64,000 nucleotides of DNA from Symmetrospora coprosmae (Eukaryota > Basidiomycota > Cystobasidiomycetes > Symmetrosporaceae): assembly GCA_008802785.1 (NCBI GenBank), contig VUYT01000006.1:372001-436000 (forward strand). Reading direction: 5' to 3'. Made by a program: the position numbers and the translations under genes. A model generated the notes under the pieces. The model worked only from the letters and a program-made list of their open reading frames with translations, ran no database searches and was not told the DNA's origin. Below are positions 1 to 12,391 of this stretch, piece after piece. How positions within the stretch are numbered: the first letter of the stretch is position 1; every line of letters begins with the position of its first letter.

Positions 1-1669
1 ATGACGACGGGGATGTCCCAGTCCCAGGCGCGGACCGACTTGTCGTCAGAGGTGGTGACGAACCGGCGATTCTGGTCGACGAATGTAATGCTGTTGACGG
101 GTCCCAGGTGCTGGTCGTACTCCTGCACAATCTCGCCCGATCGCGCGTCAAACTGGCAGATCTTCTTGTCCGACATGCCCGCGAGGAAGATGTCCTGCTT
201 GTCCTCGTCCGGGTTGAACTTGATGCAGAAGGGGATCTTGCCGTTCCCGAACGCTTGCACGCACTGCCCGGTCTCGGTGTCCCACAGCTTGATGGTGCGG
301 TCGTAGCTCGCAGACAGGAAGCGGGTGCCGTTGTTGTTGAACTGAACGTCGCGCACGCTCTGCCCGTGTCCCATGAATGTCCGCAGGCACTTGCCCTCGT
401 GGTACACGTCCCACAGCTTGACGCGCGTGTCCATCGAGGAGGAGAGGAGGAGGTGCCCGGACTTGGGAAAGAGGCGCACGGCGTTGACACCCTTGGTGTG
501 CCCGGACCACGTGTGGATGCACGTCTTTGGGATGTAGCTGTCCTGCGTTCCCGGCTCGCCCGTGAGGTTGACGTCGATGTCGCGCGGGATGTGCATGTAT
601 GTCCGGCCCTGGTAGTCCTGCATGGACTTGCCATGGAACACGGACTTCTCCTCTCCGAACCCGACCTCCTGCTTGCTCTTGTGAATGATTGGGCCCTTCT
701 TATTCCGTACGCGCTCGTGCATCTGGTACTCCTCCTCTGTCGGAACAGGCGGGGCGGTGGCTTCGTCCTTCCAACCCGCCCACGGTCCCATGTAAGCCTT
801 TGCACGCTTGAGATCGTCCTCTTCGCTGCTAGCCTCTTCGTCCTGCCCTTCCTCCCCTTCTGCTCCGTCGCCTTTTGTCGGCTTGTCCTCTGCCGGATCG
901 TCGAACACGCCGACCTTGCCCTTTGCCTTCCTCTTGCGCTTGATAGCTTTCACCTCTGCTTTCGGGGGGCGATAGTCTCTCACGGTTGCGCCATTCAGCG
1001 CATTGGCATTCGAAGCATCCCCGACAAAGCCGCTCCCGCCAGCCGCCCGCCCTCCGATAATCGATGGGTCGCGGGCGTACTGCAGCACGTTGAAGCTCAT
1101 GTGCTGGTTCCGAAAGTCGACGTCCGACATTGCCTGCTGCTCGACATGCCCTGTGAGCGTGTTGTAGGACTTCCCGAGTCCGGCCGACGAGCCGGCGCCT
1201 CTCAGCTGGCCGAGGACATTGTCTGGCCCTTCCACGGGACGTGTCATGTCCTCGTAGCTCAGGTTGATGTTCATGAGCGTGTCCGTGGGGCGTGTGATGA
1301 GCGAAGTGGACGGTTTGGAGAGGTCCTGGTTGCAGCCATCACAGTCATCAGCTTTCGTTGCTCCACCGTCGAGCTGGCTGCGAACCGCCAGTGGCCCACC
1401 TCTGTCAAGACATCCGGGTTGGCCAGACCAGCCGCAGCGCCGGAGATGGACGGTGCTGCTGCAGCTGCCCTGCTCGTGCTCGGCAGTGAGGCTATTGGCC
1501 TGCTGCTGCCTTGCGCTGTCGCAGTCGAGCCCAGATTTGCGAGACCAAAAGCGTCGCTGGCTGCTGCTGCCTCAATCGCAGCATCCTCCTCCTCCTCCTG
1601 CTCGCGCCGTTGCCGTTCGCTGATGGCAGCAGCATCCGCCTCCATGTCGTCTGTGATGTGCGCCTGCAT
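1..1669 (-). CDS. PRP17: Pre-mRNA-processing factor 17 (CDC40/PRP17), 3' end cut by window
   Basis: WD40 protein of the spliceosome, needed for the second step of splicing. The conserved block SMQDYQGRTYMHIPRDIDVN precedes the first WD repeat. It is followed by WSGHTKGVNAVRLFPKSGHL, FMGHGQSVRDVQF, KFNPDEDKQDIFLAGMSDKK and FVTTSDDKSVRAWDWDIPV, which match human and yeast Prp17 closely. I read two exons: 1400-1669 and 1-1325, joined by a 74-nt phase-0 intron (1326-1399). The start is uncertain: ATG at 1669 or 1645, giving a short N-terminus rich in Ala and Glu. The last WD repeats lie beyond position 1. The identity is firm; the first exon is less so. Confidence 0.93.
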
Positions 1670-2224
1670 CCTGCTGTCTGTCTGCGTAGGCTCGATCTGA
1701 TGAAGCCGGTAGGCAGGACGGCAAGCCGAGACAGCTGGCCTCTGCCTCTCTGCCTCTTTCCTGCCAGCCGCTGCATCAATGCAGACGGGCTCACGGAGCA
1801 GCTCAATTCGGAGCCGCAAAGCTATGAACAATGTCCTGTGCTGCAGTGCGGCGCTATTCGCTACTGACACGTCTGCCGTCGCAGCCTGATGAGCCCGCTG
1901 AAACCCGCAAACGGCTTCTTGTAGCGAGGCGGCTGCCATCGCCCACGGAGACACCAGAAGCCTACCCACACTGACCCTCTGACCACCCTCACTCACAATT
2001 GGCGCATCCCGGGCCGCTTGCGCACGTACAGGTGCACCTCTGTTTGCGAGGTCGTCTGAGGATCCCGGCCGTTCGGCGGCAAGCAGCACAAACATGGCTT
2101 TGAAGGGGAGCCTTCGTATGGCCGCACAGGACCAGCCTTCTCTTCTTCGACAGCCTGGTACATGCCTCCGTCTGTGCCAACTGCTCTCATCCAGATTCCG
2201 CCGCGAAACTCTCCAGGCAAGGCC
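1670..2224. other. Divergent intergenic region
   Basis: Lies between the start of PRP17 (-) and the glycosyltransferase (+). It probably carries both promoters. No RNA gene or convincing small gene seen. Confidence 0.5.
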
Positions 2225-4224
2225 ATGAACCGCCATCGGGCATCCCTCTCCTCCATCGCTGTGCTCGCCCTCGTTCTGCTCGCGTACGCCTACCGCCCTT
2301 CCTTCATCCGCTACAGCCCGCACGGTAGACATGCCACGCGTCGCAGGGAAGCGGCCATCCAGTCACACTACCGGTCCATCGAGACCGACTGGCGGAATCT
2401 CCCGCCTCTTGCCATGCAGAACCGCACCTCACTGATTGGGCACCACATGCAGATGGAGCACTGGTACAGGAGTTCAGCAGCTGGCGCGTCACCGTACGAC
2501 TTTGTCCCGCGACCACTGCAGCCGGGCGAGGGCAAGACACGCGTGCTCTTCCTGCTGGACTTCCGGGACTACCTCGAACGTATGAACTCGCACTCCTACG
2601 AGATGTGAGCAGATGCATGTCACCCGAGGATGCATCGATATTTCTGAAACACGGATGTCTTTGCGCAGCGTTGACGCAGCCATGGCGCACCCGCGAGTGG
2701 AGGTCGACGTATGGGGTCATGGCTGGGACGGGTGGCAGGAAGGGCTCTCCTTGTCCGCGAACCTGCATAATCGCGTACTTCCAGGGACTGAGATGCCCGT
2801 CGGTTGTGGATACTAGTGAGTCATGGCCGCGCCGCGCTTCACTGACCCGGCTCCCTCCTCTCGCTGACGGAAGTGTTACCGCAGCCACGTCTACTGGACC
2901 ATCTCGGACTACCCCAAGCAGGGCGAGCCTTGGGTCGACAATGCGGGATGCGGATCTATCCACTATCATCAGCTGGGAGACTGCCACAGCGATGAATGCT
3001 ACTCGGATCTTTTCGTTGAAACGGGGAATGTGAGCCTGATCACGGCTCGAGCGGCCGCAACTTTCGAGCTGATGTACATCGCCGTTTGATGCACAGATTA
3101 CGACAAGCAAGTGTGTACACGCAGATCAGCTCGACGCTCGGCAGCTGTGATGCCGGTCAAACAAGCTAACAGAGATCATCTCCCCCTGCCTTGACAGATA
3201 CGCCTTCGAGTTGCTGGATCAGATCCCGTACGACAGACTGGTGCACGCTCACCCGGATATGCGCATGCAGCTCTTTGCTAACTCGCCTGACGCCGCGAAT
3301 CCATGGGACTACTACCCGCTCCCGCGCTGGCAAGACAAGACCGACGGTGCCGTCCTCTTTGGCGCTTCTTACGATCTCTACACGCTGCGGTGCGCCGCTT
3401 CGCGTTTATCTGCGTGAAGCTACCTCCCGCTGATCAACGTGTCGCGGTCAACGCTCTCCAGGCCCACCGTACAGCAGGCGATCCGGGACCACCGCACCTT
3501 CATCACTCGTTTCCGCCATCCAGGCTTCGAGGTCCGTAGGGAGCGCATTCCGGAGAAGAAGCTCAAGACGTATCAGCAAGGGCACCCTAGTTACCGCCCG
3601 CAGCGGACCAAGCGCGCCGAGTTTGCCAACGGGATGCGGAAGGCTCAGATCTGCGTCTTTGACTCGAGCATGGAGAAGAAGGCGATCCGCAAATACGCAC
3701 AGGCGTTCTTGAGCGGATGCGTCGTGGCGGCTGACTGTAAGTAATTCCTAGCCTTCTTGGTGCACAGGCAGAAGGACCTGGACCTGATGCGGCAGCTTTT
3801 GCAGTGCCGACCGAGCAGGAAGAGCCGTTCAGAGACTTCATGATCGTCCTCCGACCTGAAGCCAGCATCGAGGAGATCAACACGATCATATACCACGCCA
3901 TGCTGGATCCGATAGAGCTCGAGCGAAAGGCCTTCGCCGCCTTTGCGTATGCCCGGGAGCATCTAACGAACACACGCAAGGTGGACAGGATGCTGAGCGA
4001 TGTGGCTGCGTATCGCAGAGGGGACAGAGGATACTCGGTGAGCTCGTAGAGTAGTCAGACAGCCTGAAGGCCACTGAGCTTACACTCAGGACTGCCGGCA
4101 GTTCGCACACCCGCTCTTACTTACCTGCCGCAAGTACTGGAAGTTCACGGTGCCATGGTGCAAAGGCGAAGATGTCTACCGGCCCCTTTTCCGTAAGACG
4201 CGCATTGCCAGCGCGCGGAGCTGA
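2225..4224 (+). CDS. Type II membrane protein with CgeB-like glycosyltransferase domain
   Basis: Predicted Golgi/ER glycosyltransferase-like protein of 506 residues. An N-terminal membrane anchor (IAVLALVLLAYAYRP) follows a short basic cytoplasmic tail. The lumenal part carries features of the CgeB/glycosyltransferase family 1-like group: VDVWGHGWDGW, then AILFGASYDLYTLR-like, HPGFEV, ICVFDSSMEKKAIRKYAQA and LSGCVVAADLPTE. Eight exons fit in phase: 2225-2604, 2669-2815, 2885-3029, 3097-3110, 3198-3389, 3462-3736, 3805-4037, 4090-4224. The fourth is a 14-nt microexon. ATG 2225 is chosen because the anchor follows at once; an in-frame ATG at 2162 is possible. Donor and acceptor sugars are unknown. 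Confidence 0.75.
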
Positions 4225-4288
4225 TAATACATCAGCGACAATGAGCCGTGTATTCACATTACAGCAATAGACACATGACTTTGAGGTG

Positions 4289-4976
4289 CTACACGCCGTA
4301 GAGCTGTGCCATCTGTGGTTCGTTGCTCTTACGCCTGCTGGGCCTCATGCGCCAGGCGATCAGTCTCCAGAGACCGACGACGAATAGAGCGATGGCGCAG
4401 TACGTCGTAGCCTTGACGCCGTCTTTTGCATCGAAGGATGCGACTGAGATCTTCCTGTCGGCATAGTCGCAGTACCAGATCACGGCTCCTGCGCCGCAGA
4501 CGATGAATGCGCAGAGCCAGCAGAGAAAGTAGATGAAGCTGATGAACTGGGCGCAGCCCCCGTCTCGCGTCTTGCCAGGTTCCGCAGAGTTCTTGCGTCT
4601 GTACCACTCGGTAGTCTGCGTCACTGTATGTAGCACAGTCCCTGCTAGAAGTGCTGCGAAAGCCGCCTTGTGTGCGTCGTACAACTGGTTCCTGATCCCG
4701 TTTATCGGGCCCGCGATAGGGCCGCCAGAGATGCCTATGATCCTGCAGAGGGACGAGAAGCTTATCAGCGTTGTCCATCGGACGTATGAGGCAGTCTCGG
4801 TCCACGCACTTGTAAGTACTGTCCATCGTGATTGTCGCCTTGCCGATTGACACATGGAACGTCGCGTACTGGACTGTGGTAGCGTACCAGATGCCCGCAC
4901 AGACGCCGCACTCTGCTGCAAAGAGTACGAGGAGAGTCGAGCGACGTCCAAATCCGCTGGATGCTTCGGATGCCAT
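4289..4976 (-). CDS. Small four-helix membrane protein, unknown function
   Basis: A 206-residue protein with exons 4810-4976 and 4289-4742 (67-nt intron, phase 2). Four hydrophobic stretches are visible: near the start (LLVLFAAECGVCAGIWYATT), around AAFAALLAGTVLHTV, a long one (FISFIYFLCWLCAFIVC), and ATTYCAIALFVVGLW near the end. The tail is basic and short. The topology recalls MARVEL or tetraspan proteins, but no family motif is clear. It is convergent with the glycosyltransferase, only 64 bp away. I do not recognise the family. Confidence 0.7.
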
Positions 4977-6056
4977 GCACAGCGGGCGCTAGCAAGAGCA
5001 TAATCTGCGTAGCGCTGGGAGCGAGAGCGACGCGCCGCCTGCCTGCGGATGGCGCTCTGGGATCAAGCTGACTAGTAGAGTAGATGAACTGCTGCGCTGC
5101 AGACTAGCAAGGTGGTACGGTAGTGGACCCGATGGGACTTGCTCCGCTGGAGACGACCGGCTAGCGGTTGTTGGATGGTATCGACGATGCCTGGCTTGCA
5201 GAGCCAGCTGAAGCAGGCTCAGGTATATGTATATGCACAGATCCAGCTGCGACGTTGAGGTTGGCCAGTACGGTCGTGCAGAGCCAGACGGACAGCTGCA
5301 TCTGAGCGGCAGCGACATCATGGCGGCGACGGGATCAAGGGGGACACGTCGAGGCGATGCGGACCAGGCGAGCGGGTAGAGGCTGTCCTGCAGAGGGGCG
5401 GCGAGGGAGGCCATCAAGGCGTCAGACGTCAGTCCTGACGTCAATTGGCGCATCCATAACGGTGGTGGGTGATGGGGATGGACTGAGAGCGTTCGCAGAG
5501 CTGTCGCCCGCTGCGTCCAAGGCCGTGTAACAGCAATGCTGCCGGGATCCGGCACATGCCTCCGACATGTAGCACTCTATGCCCTTGCAGAACACACTGA
5601 CTCCCTGCAGCCTTCCGTTCTGCGGATTGTCGCAGTCGATGAGAGGCGGAGGAGCTCTGCAGAGCGTCCGGGCTGACACCTTCGGGCTCTTCCACAGCTT
5701 CCAGCTTCCAACATGCAACAGCACACGAGGGAGAGCACACGCTAGAAGGAATCAGCTCTTCGATGCAATAACTTGGTGCAGCCACCAACTCGCTATGCAT
5801 ATTTACGCTGAACGGAGAGAAGAAGCTGGCAATCTCGACGACGCCTGCGCGTGACTTGCAAGCGACAGCGAAAGCGCGTCCGGACAAGATTGCGAAAGCT
5901 AGAAGAACGGGAAGGTAGACGGAAGGGCCAGGAAAGCCTGTGCACGAAGACGAGCAGATCAGTCTGTCAAGAGCGTCGGCGTCATCTTCCTCGTCGTCGT
6001 CTTCCTCCTGCTCCATCTCCACTTCTCAGACGCCCGCCAGCCAGCTCAGCCCAGAC
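4977..6056. other. Divergent intergenic region with a weak Cys-rich coding candidate
   Basis: Lies between two divergently transcribed genes. On the minus strand, 5422-5637 encodes an open stretch with six Cys (IDCDNPQNGRLQ, VFCKGIECYMSEACAG, QHCCYTALDAAG) ending in a stop at 5422. A hydrophobic leader-like stretch (VYLPVLLAFAILSGRAFA) lies upstream at about 5860-5920 in another frame. These could be two exons of a small secreted protein, but I found no good start codon or phase-consistent intron to join them. Confidence 0.3.
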
Positions 6057-9000
6057 ATGGCGGACTTCAGCCTGCAGCTCACTTTCAACTCGCAGCGCCA
6101 GGCGAAAGAGGTTCTCAGCCGCATCGCAGCATCTCAAGGCTTCAAGATTGAGAAGCGCAAGCCCGTTGAACGAGCTGTGGCAGGCGCAGCAGCGGCAGAG
6201 GCGAACGCGGACCAGCAGTGCCCACCACCTCAAGTACAGCTACAGCCGCAGACCAAAGCAGCCCGTCAGCTCGAGTACTCGCAGGTTATCAGCTTCGTCT
6301 GCTCGAATTGGTACCGCGACGAGCGATGCGGCTGGTTCATAGCCATGCACCGGGTGGCGACAGAGCCGGAGGAGAGGTGGTGAGTGCGGCTGCACGTCCT
6401 GCGCCGCGTTGCGCACGACGGAAAACGCGCTCATGAGCTGATTCGCGCTCCTTCTGTGACCCTTCAGGGAGACGTACACGCTGAACGACGTCCACTGCAA
6501 GACGTGCAAGCCCGCACGCGTCCAGAGCAAGAGGGCCAGGGAAGACAGCGTCTCGACTGTCGCCAGCATCGAGACGGACGAGAGCGATCTCGAGATCCCG
6601 CGCGAGATCCGCGGGCCATACGTCCGAAGCCCGTCCCTCAGCATCCCCGACCCGGTAGAGGTGAAGCGGCAGGCGGAAGAGCGGTCGCAGCTGGCCAGGC
6701 CACCGCACACCGTCCAGCAGCTCGTACAGGCCGCCGCAGCGAACGCCGCTGCCTCTGCCCAGATGGAAAGCGCACAGTCGTCGGTCGTCACCGCCGACGG
6801 AACGCCAGTCCTCACCCCCTCTATCTCCCTCTCGACTGCCAACTCGCAGCCAAAGTCCCCAAGCCCACCTTTCGGGCCAGACAACGACGACTATGGCGAC
6901 AACGACATCTTCCAGCAATACATGAACAGCTTGGATAATGGCGCAGATAGAGCCGCTACACAGCGAGGTTCTGCAATGGGTGCGGAGGATATGGAGAACC
7001 TATGGGCAATCATCCAGCAGCCACTCGGGAGCGCTCTCGGCCTCGGAGGAGACTTCGCCTTCCTCTCCGGAGGGACCGCTTCGACATCGACACCAGCCGC
7101 TCCTCCGGCCAAAGCGGCAGCTGGCTCGACCCTACCGGCACCCGCAGACGCAGCATCTGCGGTCCCAGATGGCTGGCGAGCTGACGCGACCGGGGCGCAC
7201 GGCTTCCTCACTGGCTTGGACGAGCCCCGCCAGCCCATAGAAAATCCGGCCGCACATGCTGCGCTGGCTGGCGAGATCAGCAGCGGCGTTGAGGTCGCGC
7301 AACGCGAGGATGCCGGCTTCGACATGTACACAACATTCTCGCCGCCTCCCGAGAGTTCTGCGGAGGTCCATAGCGCGGAAGCAGATGCCATTCAGTCAGG
7401 AGCAACGCAGGCAGAACAGGAGCAGGCGCGGGAGCACGCACAACTACTGGAGGATCTCACCTCTTCAGCCGTGCCGCAGGATATGCATGGGTCTACCGCA
7501 TCGGAAAGTACAACGGCGAGCGCTTCCAGCGAGGAGCAGGACGAAGCAGCCGCACAGAGCGACGAGCAGGAGCAAACGGACGATGCAGCCGTCGCCACGT
7601 CGTCCGCCGCCGCTCCTGGAGCCGGCGCAAAGGCAGCGAACCTTGATGTCGCGCAGCATGCGATGGAAACGCGGCAGCCGAGCCCGCAGGAGGCCGTCCA
7701 GCCGGAGCAAGCCCAACCGCCATTCATTTTTGGCGGTCTGCAATCCCTTCTCTCCGGGCAGATGGCGCACCCGCAGCAGAGCTCCCGGGCAGCGTCTGCC
7801 GAGCAGTACATCTCACCCTGGAACCTCATGAGCCCCAGCAAGTCGAACGAGCAGGCAGCCGACAGCGCTTCTGGCGTCGACTCGGATGCCGAGAGCGAGG
7901 AGGACGAAGACGCTGAAGAGGAAGAGGAAGAGGAAGACCACCAGCCTGTGGCGTCTACCTCTGCCATACCGATGGATGCAGATGTAAACGCTACCAACTC
8001 AGCCCAATACTCCCATCAGCAATATCGTCCGTACCAGCCATCGGCCGCCGGTCCCTCCCAGTCGCATCCATATCGGCAATTCCACGAAGAGAAAGAGGAG
8101 GAAGAAGAAGGCGAGGAGGACAACGCATTTGACATCTACCAAATCTTCCCCAGCTACGCCAAGGCGGAAGAGGCGATCCTGCAGAACGCAAAGAATTTCA
8201 AGCTCCCCATGAAGGTCCGGTGGAACCCTGACGGTCCACACGCGGACTTCTACCGCGGGGCGTGCTTCGAGTGCGTGCATCAGTGCGGGTACGAGATGCG
8301 CCTGAGCGACGACTACGGCGGAAGCTGGAGGGTCACGCAGATTGACGGCGCGCACGGCGAGCAATGTCATCCGCGAGCTCAGCGGGGACGGAAAGACACG
8401 ACTGCTGCTGCTGCTGCTGCTGTGGCAAGGGGTGGCGCTGGTGCCGGTGCAAGTGCAGGTGCCGCACGCGTCAACAAGAAAAAGAAGGCGAGCCGTGCGA
8501 ACGCTGCATATCTGGGCGAGAAGCGTCGGGCACGACCGCCGAAGAAGAACGACAAGGGCAAGCAGAGGGCCGACAACATCGACGAGGTGCCGACCTCTTC
8601 CCCGCTGCCCAAGTCAAGGCGTGCCCTATCGCCCATCTCGACGCAGCGGCGTGCTCGACCGCGCCGGCAGTACTCGAGCGATGGCCTGTCCAGCTCGTCC
8701 TCTTCCGACGGCGTCATTGTCGTCGCGTCTCAGAGAAGAGCTACGTCAGCCACGAAGGATTTGGACGACGGGCTGGGCTGGGGCGCGTACGAAGACCACG
8801 AGGCTGCGCGAACGACGAAGAGCCCCGGAGGATCCGCGGCTTCGAGCGCGCGGAAGAGGAGAACGCCAAGAGACGACAACGTGGACGGCCGCTCGCCCCT
8901 TAGAGCCAGTCAGACGCGTCCTCAGCCGAGCAGCGCGGGGCGATCCATTGCAGAGCCCATCGACATTGGCGACAGCAGTGACGACGATGACGAGGTTTCG

Positions 9001-10350
9001 CGACAGGTGTGCCGCCAACTGCAGACGAACAAGGCCGGGTCGCGGATCATTGACCTCGACGCGCAAGCAGGAGCAGGAGCAGGTGCCGACGCAGACGCAG
9101 ACGGAACGAGCGGAACGCCCACCGGAGGTGGAGCTGTTTACGCGCACAAGAAGCTGCCTGCCTCGTCCGGGCGCAACGTGCCGACCAAGCCGTTCGGACG
9201 CCGCAATCGACAGCCGCGACAGAAGCGTATCACGCACGCCATTGTCGAGGAGCCGTACTTTCTGCCCGTGCGCGTTGCAACTGGCGCAGAGGCGAAAGAC
9301 AGGGAGTCGCGTGCGCTGGGGGCTCAGCTGAATGGAGGGTACTGGTCGCCTGGGAACGACCGCGCTGCTGCTGCTGCTGCTGGTGGTGCGCCGCGGGATG
9401 AGGACGAGTACAGCGGTGGAGACGACGCAGCGGAGGAGAGCGACGCGACGTACGGTACTGGCGACCGGCCAGGCAAGCGGCGCCGTATCAGCGAGCAGGA
9501 TAAAGGGAGCGAGACGCGCGTCTTGCGCAAGCGAGTCAGGACGGCACGCGAGCAGCGAGAACGCCCACCGCGTACGGCGCCAGCTACCTCCAGCCAGTCG
9601 GCCACGTCTGCGCGCGCGACTCGCAGGACGAGCATCAAGGACGCGCAGCCTACCAAGGCGCCCATTCCTACTCCTGCCGCAGAACTACCGGCGCTGCCTG
9701 AACCGGCCAGGGCGATCAAGCCGCGCCTGTGGGGTCCGCTCAGCAGGAGACGCGAGATGGTGCTGGACGGTGCAGGCGCTCGACAACAATCTCCTGCGCG
9801 CGTCGCATCCCCCCTTCGGCATCTGTCGCCTGCAGAAGGATCTGCCGCGAGCGAGGGACGCTCTCGAGTTGAAAAGATCACGGACCTGCAGCCCAGCACA
9901 AGACGACGCTCCGTTCCAAGCGAGGACCCCCAGCCTGCATCCCTATCTGGACCTGCTCGACCTCGGCGCACGACAACGGGCGGCGGCGCTCCCACGAAGA
10001 CAGAGGCGCACGGCAGTCCCGACCTCGTCGCACCGCCGATCAAGCTCACGCGCAGCATGAGCCTGAGCGAAGCTGGGTTTAGCGCGGGCCTCGTGCAGCG
10101 GCTGGCGGTCGGCGGGTTCCTGAGCGTGTCGCACCTAACGCTCGAGGGGCTTACGTGCACGCGGGAGGACTTTGCCCTCTTTGCAGCGCGCTTTGCAGCA
10201 GAGGTCAAGACTGCCCCGAGCCACGCGGAGGAGAGGAGGCTGCGCACGCGCGAAGGGGTCAGGGAGCTCGCTGTGCGGCTCGTCGAGGAGATCAGAGTGC
10301 GCGCGGCGCTGCTGTGGGAGATGGACGCCAATATGGATGATGATGTCTAA
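6057..10350 (+). CDS. Large disordered protein with two FAR1/WRKY-GCM1-like zinc motifs
   Basis: A protein of 1401 residues in two exons (6057-6379, 6468-10350; 88-nt intron, phase 2). The N-terminus has FNSQRQAKEVLSRIAASQGF followed by ISFVCSNWYRDERCGW and NDVHCKTCK. This is the layout of a FAR1-type DNA-binding zinc domain: F-x-S-x-x-x-A ... GF ... C ... C ... H-x-C. A second, similar block lies near residues 660-750: FPSYAKAEEAI, FYRGACFECVHQCGYEM, WRVTQIDGAHGEQCH. Between and after are long Ser/Ala/Glu-rich segments with acidic runs and basic patches, then a helical C-terminus. A nuclear DNA-binding role is inferred. The upstream in-frame start at 5940 is GTG, so ATG 6057 is used. No transposase core (DDE) is seen. 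Confidence 0.75.
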
Positions 10351-12391
10351 TTGGAGGGAAGCGAAGCTGTTGTTTTTGCAGATCGTATCAGTGTTGTTGC
10401 GGGCAGAGAAGTGCAGTGCCATGCCCTCTACCGGCGACGTCATTGCAGAGTACGGACCGCTTGCAGCATCAGGCAGACGCCAGTCTCGCGCTGCCAGACT
10501 CGGGCGACAGCGCGCTACCAAAGCACGGCGACGCGGCGCCAAACATCCTTCAAAGGGCGAGACGCGGCACCTCCGTGGCGCGCGCGTGGATCGGCGGGTT
10601 CCGGTCACAGGAGGGCGTGGAAGTGTGTGACGGAGAAGGACGGGGAAGACGCTGTCAACGGGGGAAGGTCTCAGGTCCGCAGGGAGGGAGGGAGAACTGT
10701 GGCCGGACGGGATGTCGGACGTCTGGCAAAATCTCGCAGCCGTTCCCCCTGCAGACCAGAACTCGGCAGTATAGCACCCATACACACGCTCATTTACAAG
10801 TCTGTCCTTCCCTTCTTCCTTCTATTCGCCTCTATGCCCTTGCTGGTCTGAACGCAGAGTGAGTGAGTGAATGCTGCTTGCTGTCTCTGCGTCATGCACC
10901 CAGGCCGTCCAGGCACCCTCCCCAGCGATCCTCCGAGTCTTCCAACAGCGCCGCAGCCCCAGTTACGAGCACAGCAGCATGTCCATCCCCGAGCCCCTCG
11001 TCCATCTCATGGATGCTTCACGAGTCGGCCGCCCTGCTGCTGTTGCTGCCGTGGCTATTGCTGTTGTTGTGCACGGCCAGCACGCTCCGCTGCCGCTGCC
11101 AGGTCGGCCGCGTTGGGCCGGGAGGAGCGGGTCGACTCCAGTGGGGTAGGGAGGCTAGCCAGCACGGCTGCGAGATGCCACTGTGCACTGCCTCTACGTG
11201 CACAGATGGTGATTGGTGCTGCTTATGGAGAGCTGGAAGAGAGAGAAGCAGCCTCCCCGCCCGGCCGCCTGGCCCTTGCACCCTCTGCGCGTGACGTCGT
11301 CATCTTCCTCCCGGACGCGTTGGCTCTTCTAGCTGTGCCGAGACGGGAGGGAGAAGAGACGCAAGGATGGTCGAGTCTCTCTCTCGTATAGTATCAACAC
11401 ACGCGCGCGTGCTGCGCCGGTGCCGGGACGCGCATGAAGCCAGGCGGGGAATTGGAGGGAGGACGCGACCGGGCAGCGGCGCGGGAGAGCTCGAGGGGAG
11501 GGCATGCCTCCGACTCGCTTCCCTGCTCCTGCCTCGATTCGCGTAAACAGCAGGGCAGGGAGGGGAAGGGAGTGGGAGTGACCTCAGCAGGCACGTCAGC
11601 GTGCGTTCTGCGTCTGGCCCATCTGGTCCGCCCGGTCTGCCCGCCTGCCTGGCTGCTGGACGCGACCCAGACCAGCGGGGGTCGGGGCGGAGCGCGTCCA
11701 GCGAGCTCGTGCCAGACGCCACCACTGCTTCGTGTGTCGCCGTGGTCGCAGAGACGCAGACACGCAGAGACGCAGAGACGCAGACGCAGACGCAGACGCA
11801 GATCCCGCCGCACGCCTCGCCCTCTCGTTTTCGAGTGCCAACCTTCCCTCATCACCATCCTCCTCGCACCCTCGCCCCTCACGTCACGACCCCCCCGGTC
11901 CACGCCAGCCTTTCAGTCACTAATTCCCTCCGAAACGCCTTTGCCTGCCTGCCTCTGCCTGCCTTGCGCCAACCGACGCCTTTCTCTCACTGCTCGCACC
12001 TGCCTGCCTGCCTGCACCCTCACACCACGCTCATTTACATTATCTACATACCAGACCGGAAGGGACGTACCAGGTGCTGATCCCACAACAACTTGCCTTC
12101 GCTCCCTCTCGTCTCGGCCTCATCGCTGCTCATCTCCCCTCTTCGACCTTACTTTCTTCTTTCTTCGGAACCCCGACTCCATTCAACAACGACCTTCGGC
12201 GCATCGGTCAACGAACCCACATTCATTTCTGTCTTCTGCTCTGCCTGGTTGCATTCGACCGAACGACAACAGCTGCACCTCTCTAGCTGTGCTCATCAAC
12301 ACTAGCCCACTACAGCCGTATCCTTCGGCACCAGCACCGCCAGCTCGCTCAACACACACTCCTTTACAGTCTCAGCCAGCCACCAGTCACC
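10351..12391. other. Long intergenic region upstream of the G1 cyclin
   Basis: About 2 kb without a convincing gene. The last 500 bases are strongly pyrimidine-rich (runs of ctccctc, tgcctgcc), as in promoters or 5' leaders of fungal genes. Open frames here have no protein-like composition. Likely holds the promoter and a long 5' leader of the cyclin. Confidence 0.5.
11746..11803. repeat. Short GACGCA-type tandem repeat
   Basis: Imperfect hexamer repeat built on gacgca/gagacgca (for example cgcagacgcagacgcagac), about 58 bp, in the region upstream of the cyclin gene. Simple repeat; no coding role seen. Confidence 0.8.

Noticed and set aside
108-1700. A 530-codon plus-strand open frame
   Set aside because: It is the antisense shadow of PRP17, whose conserved WD40 sequence reads on the minus strand.
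5940-6056. N-terminal extension of the FAR1-like protein
   Set aside because: The in-frame start at 5940 is GTG; ATG 6057 begins the domain directly.
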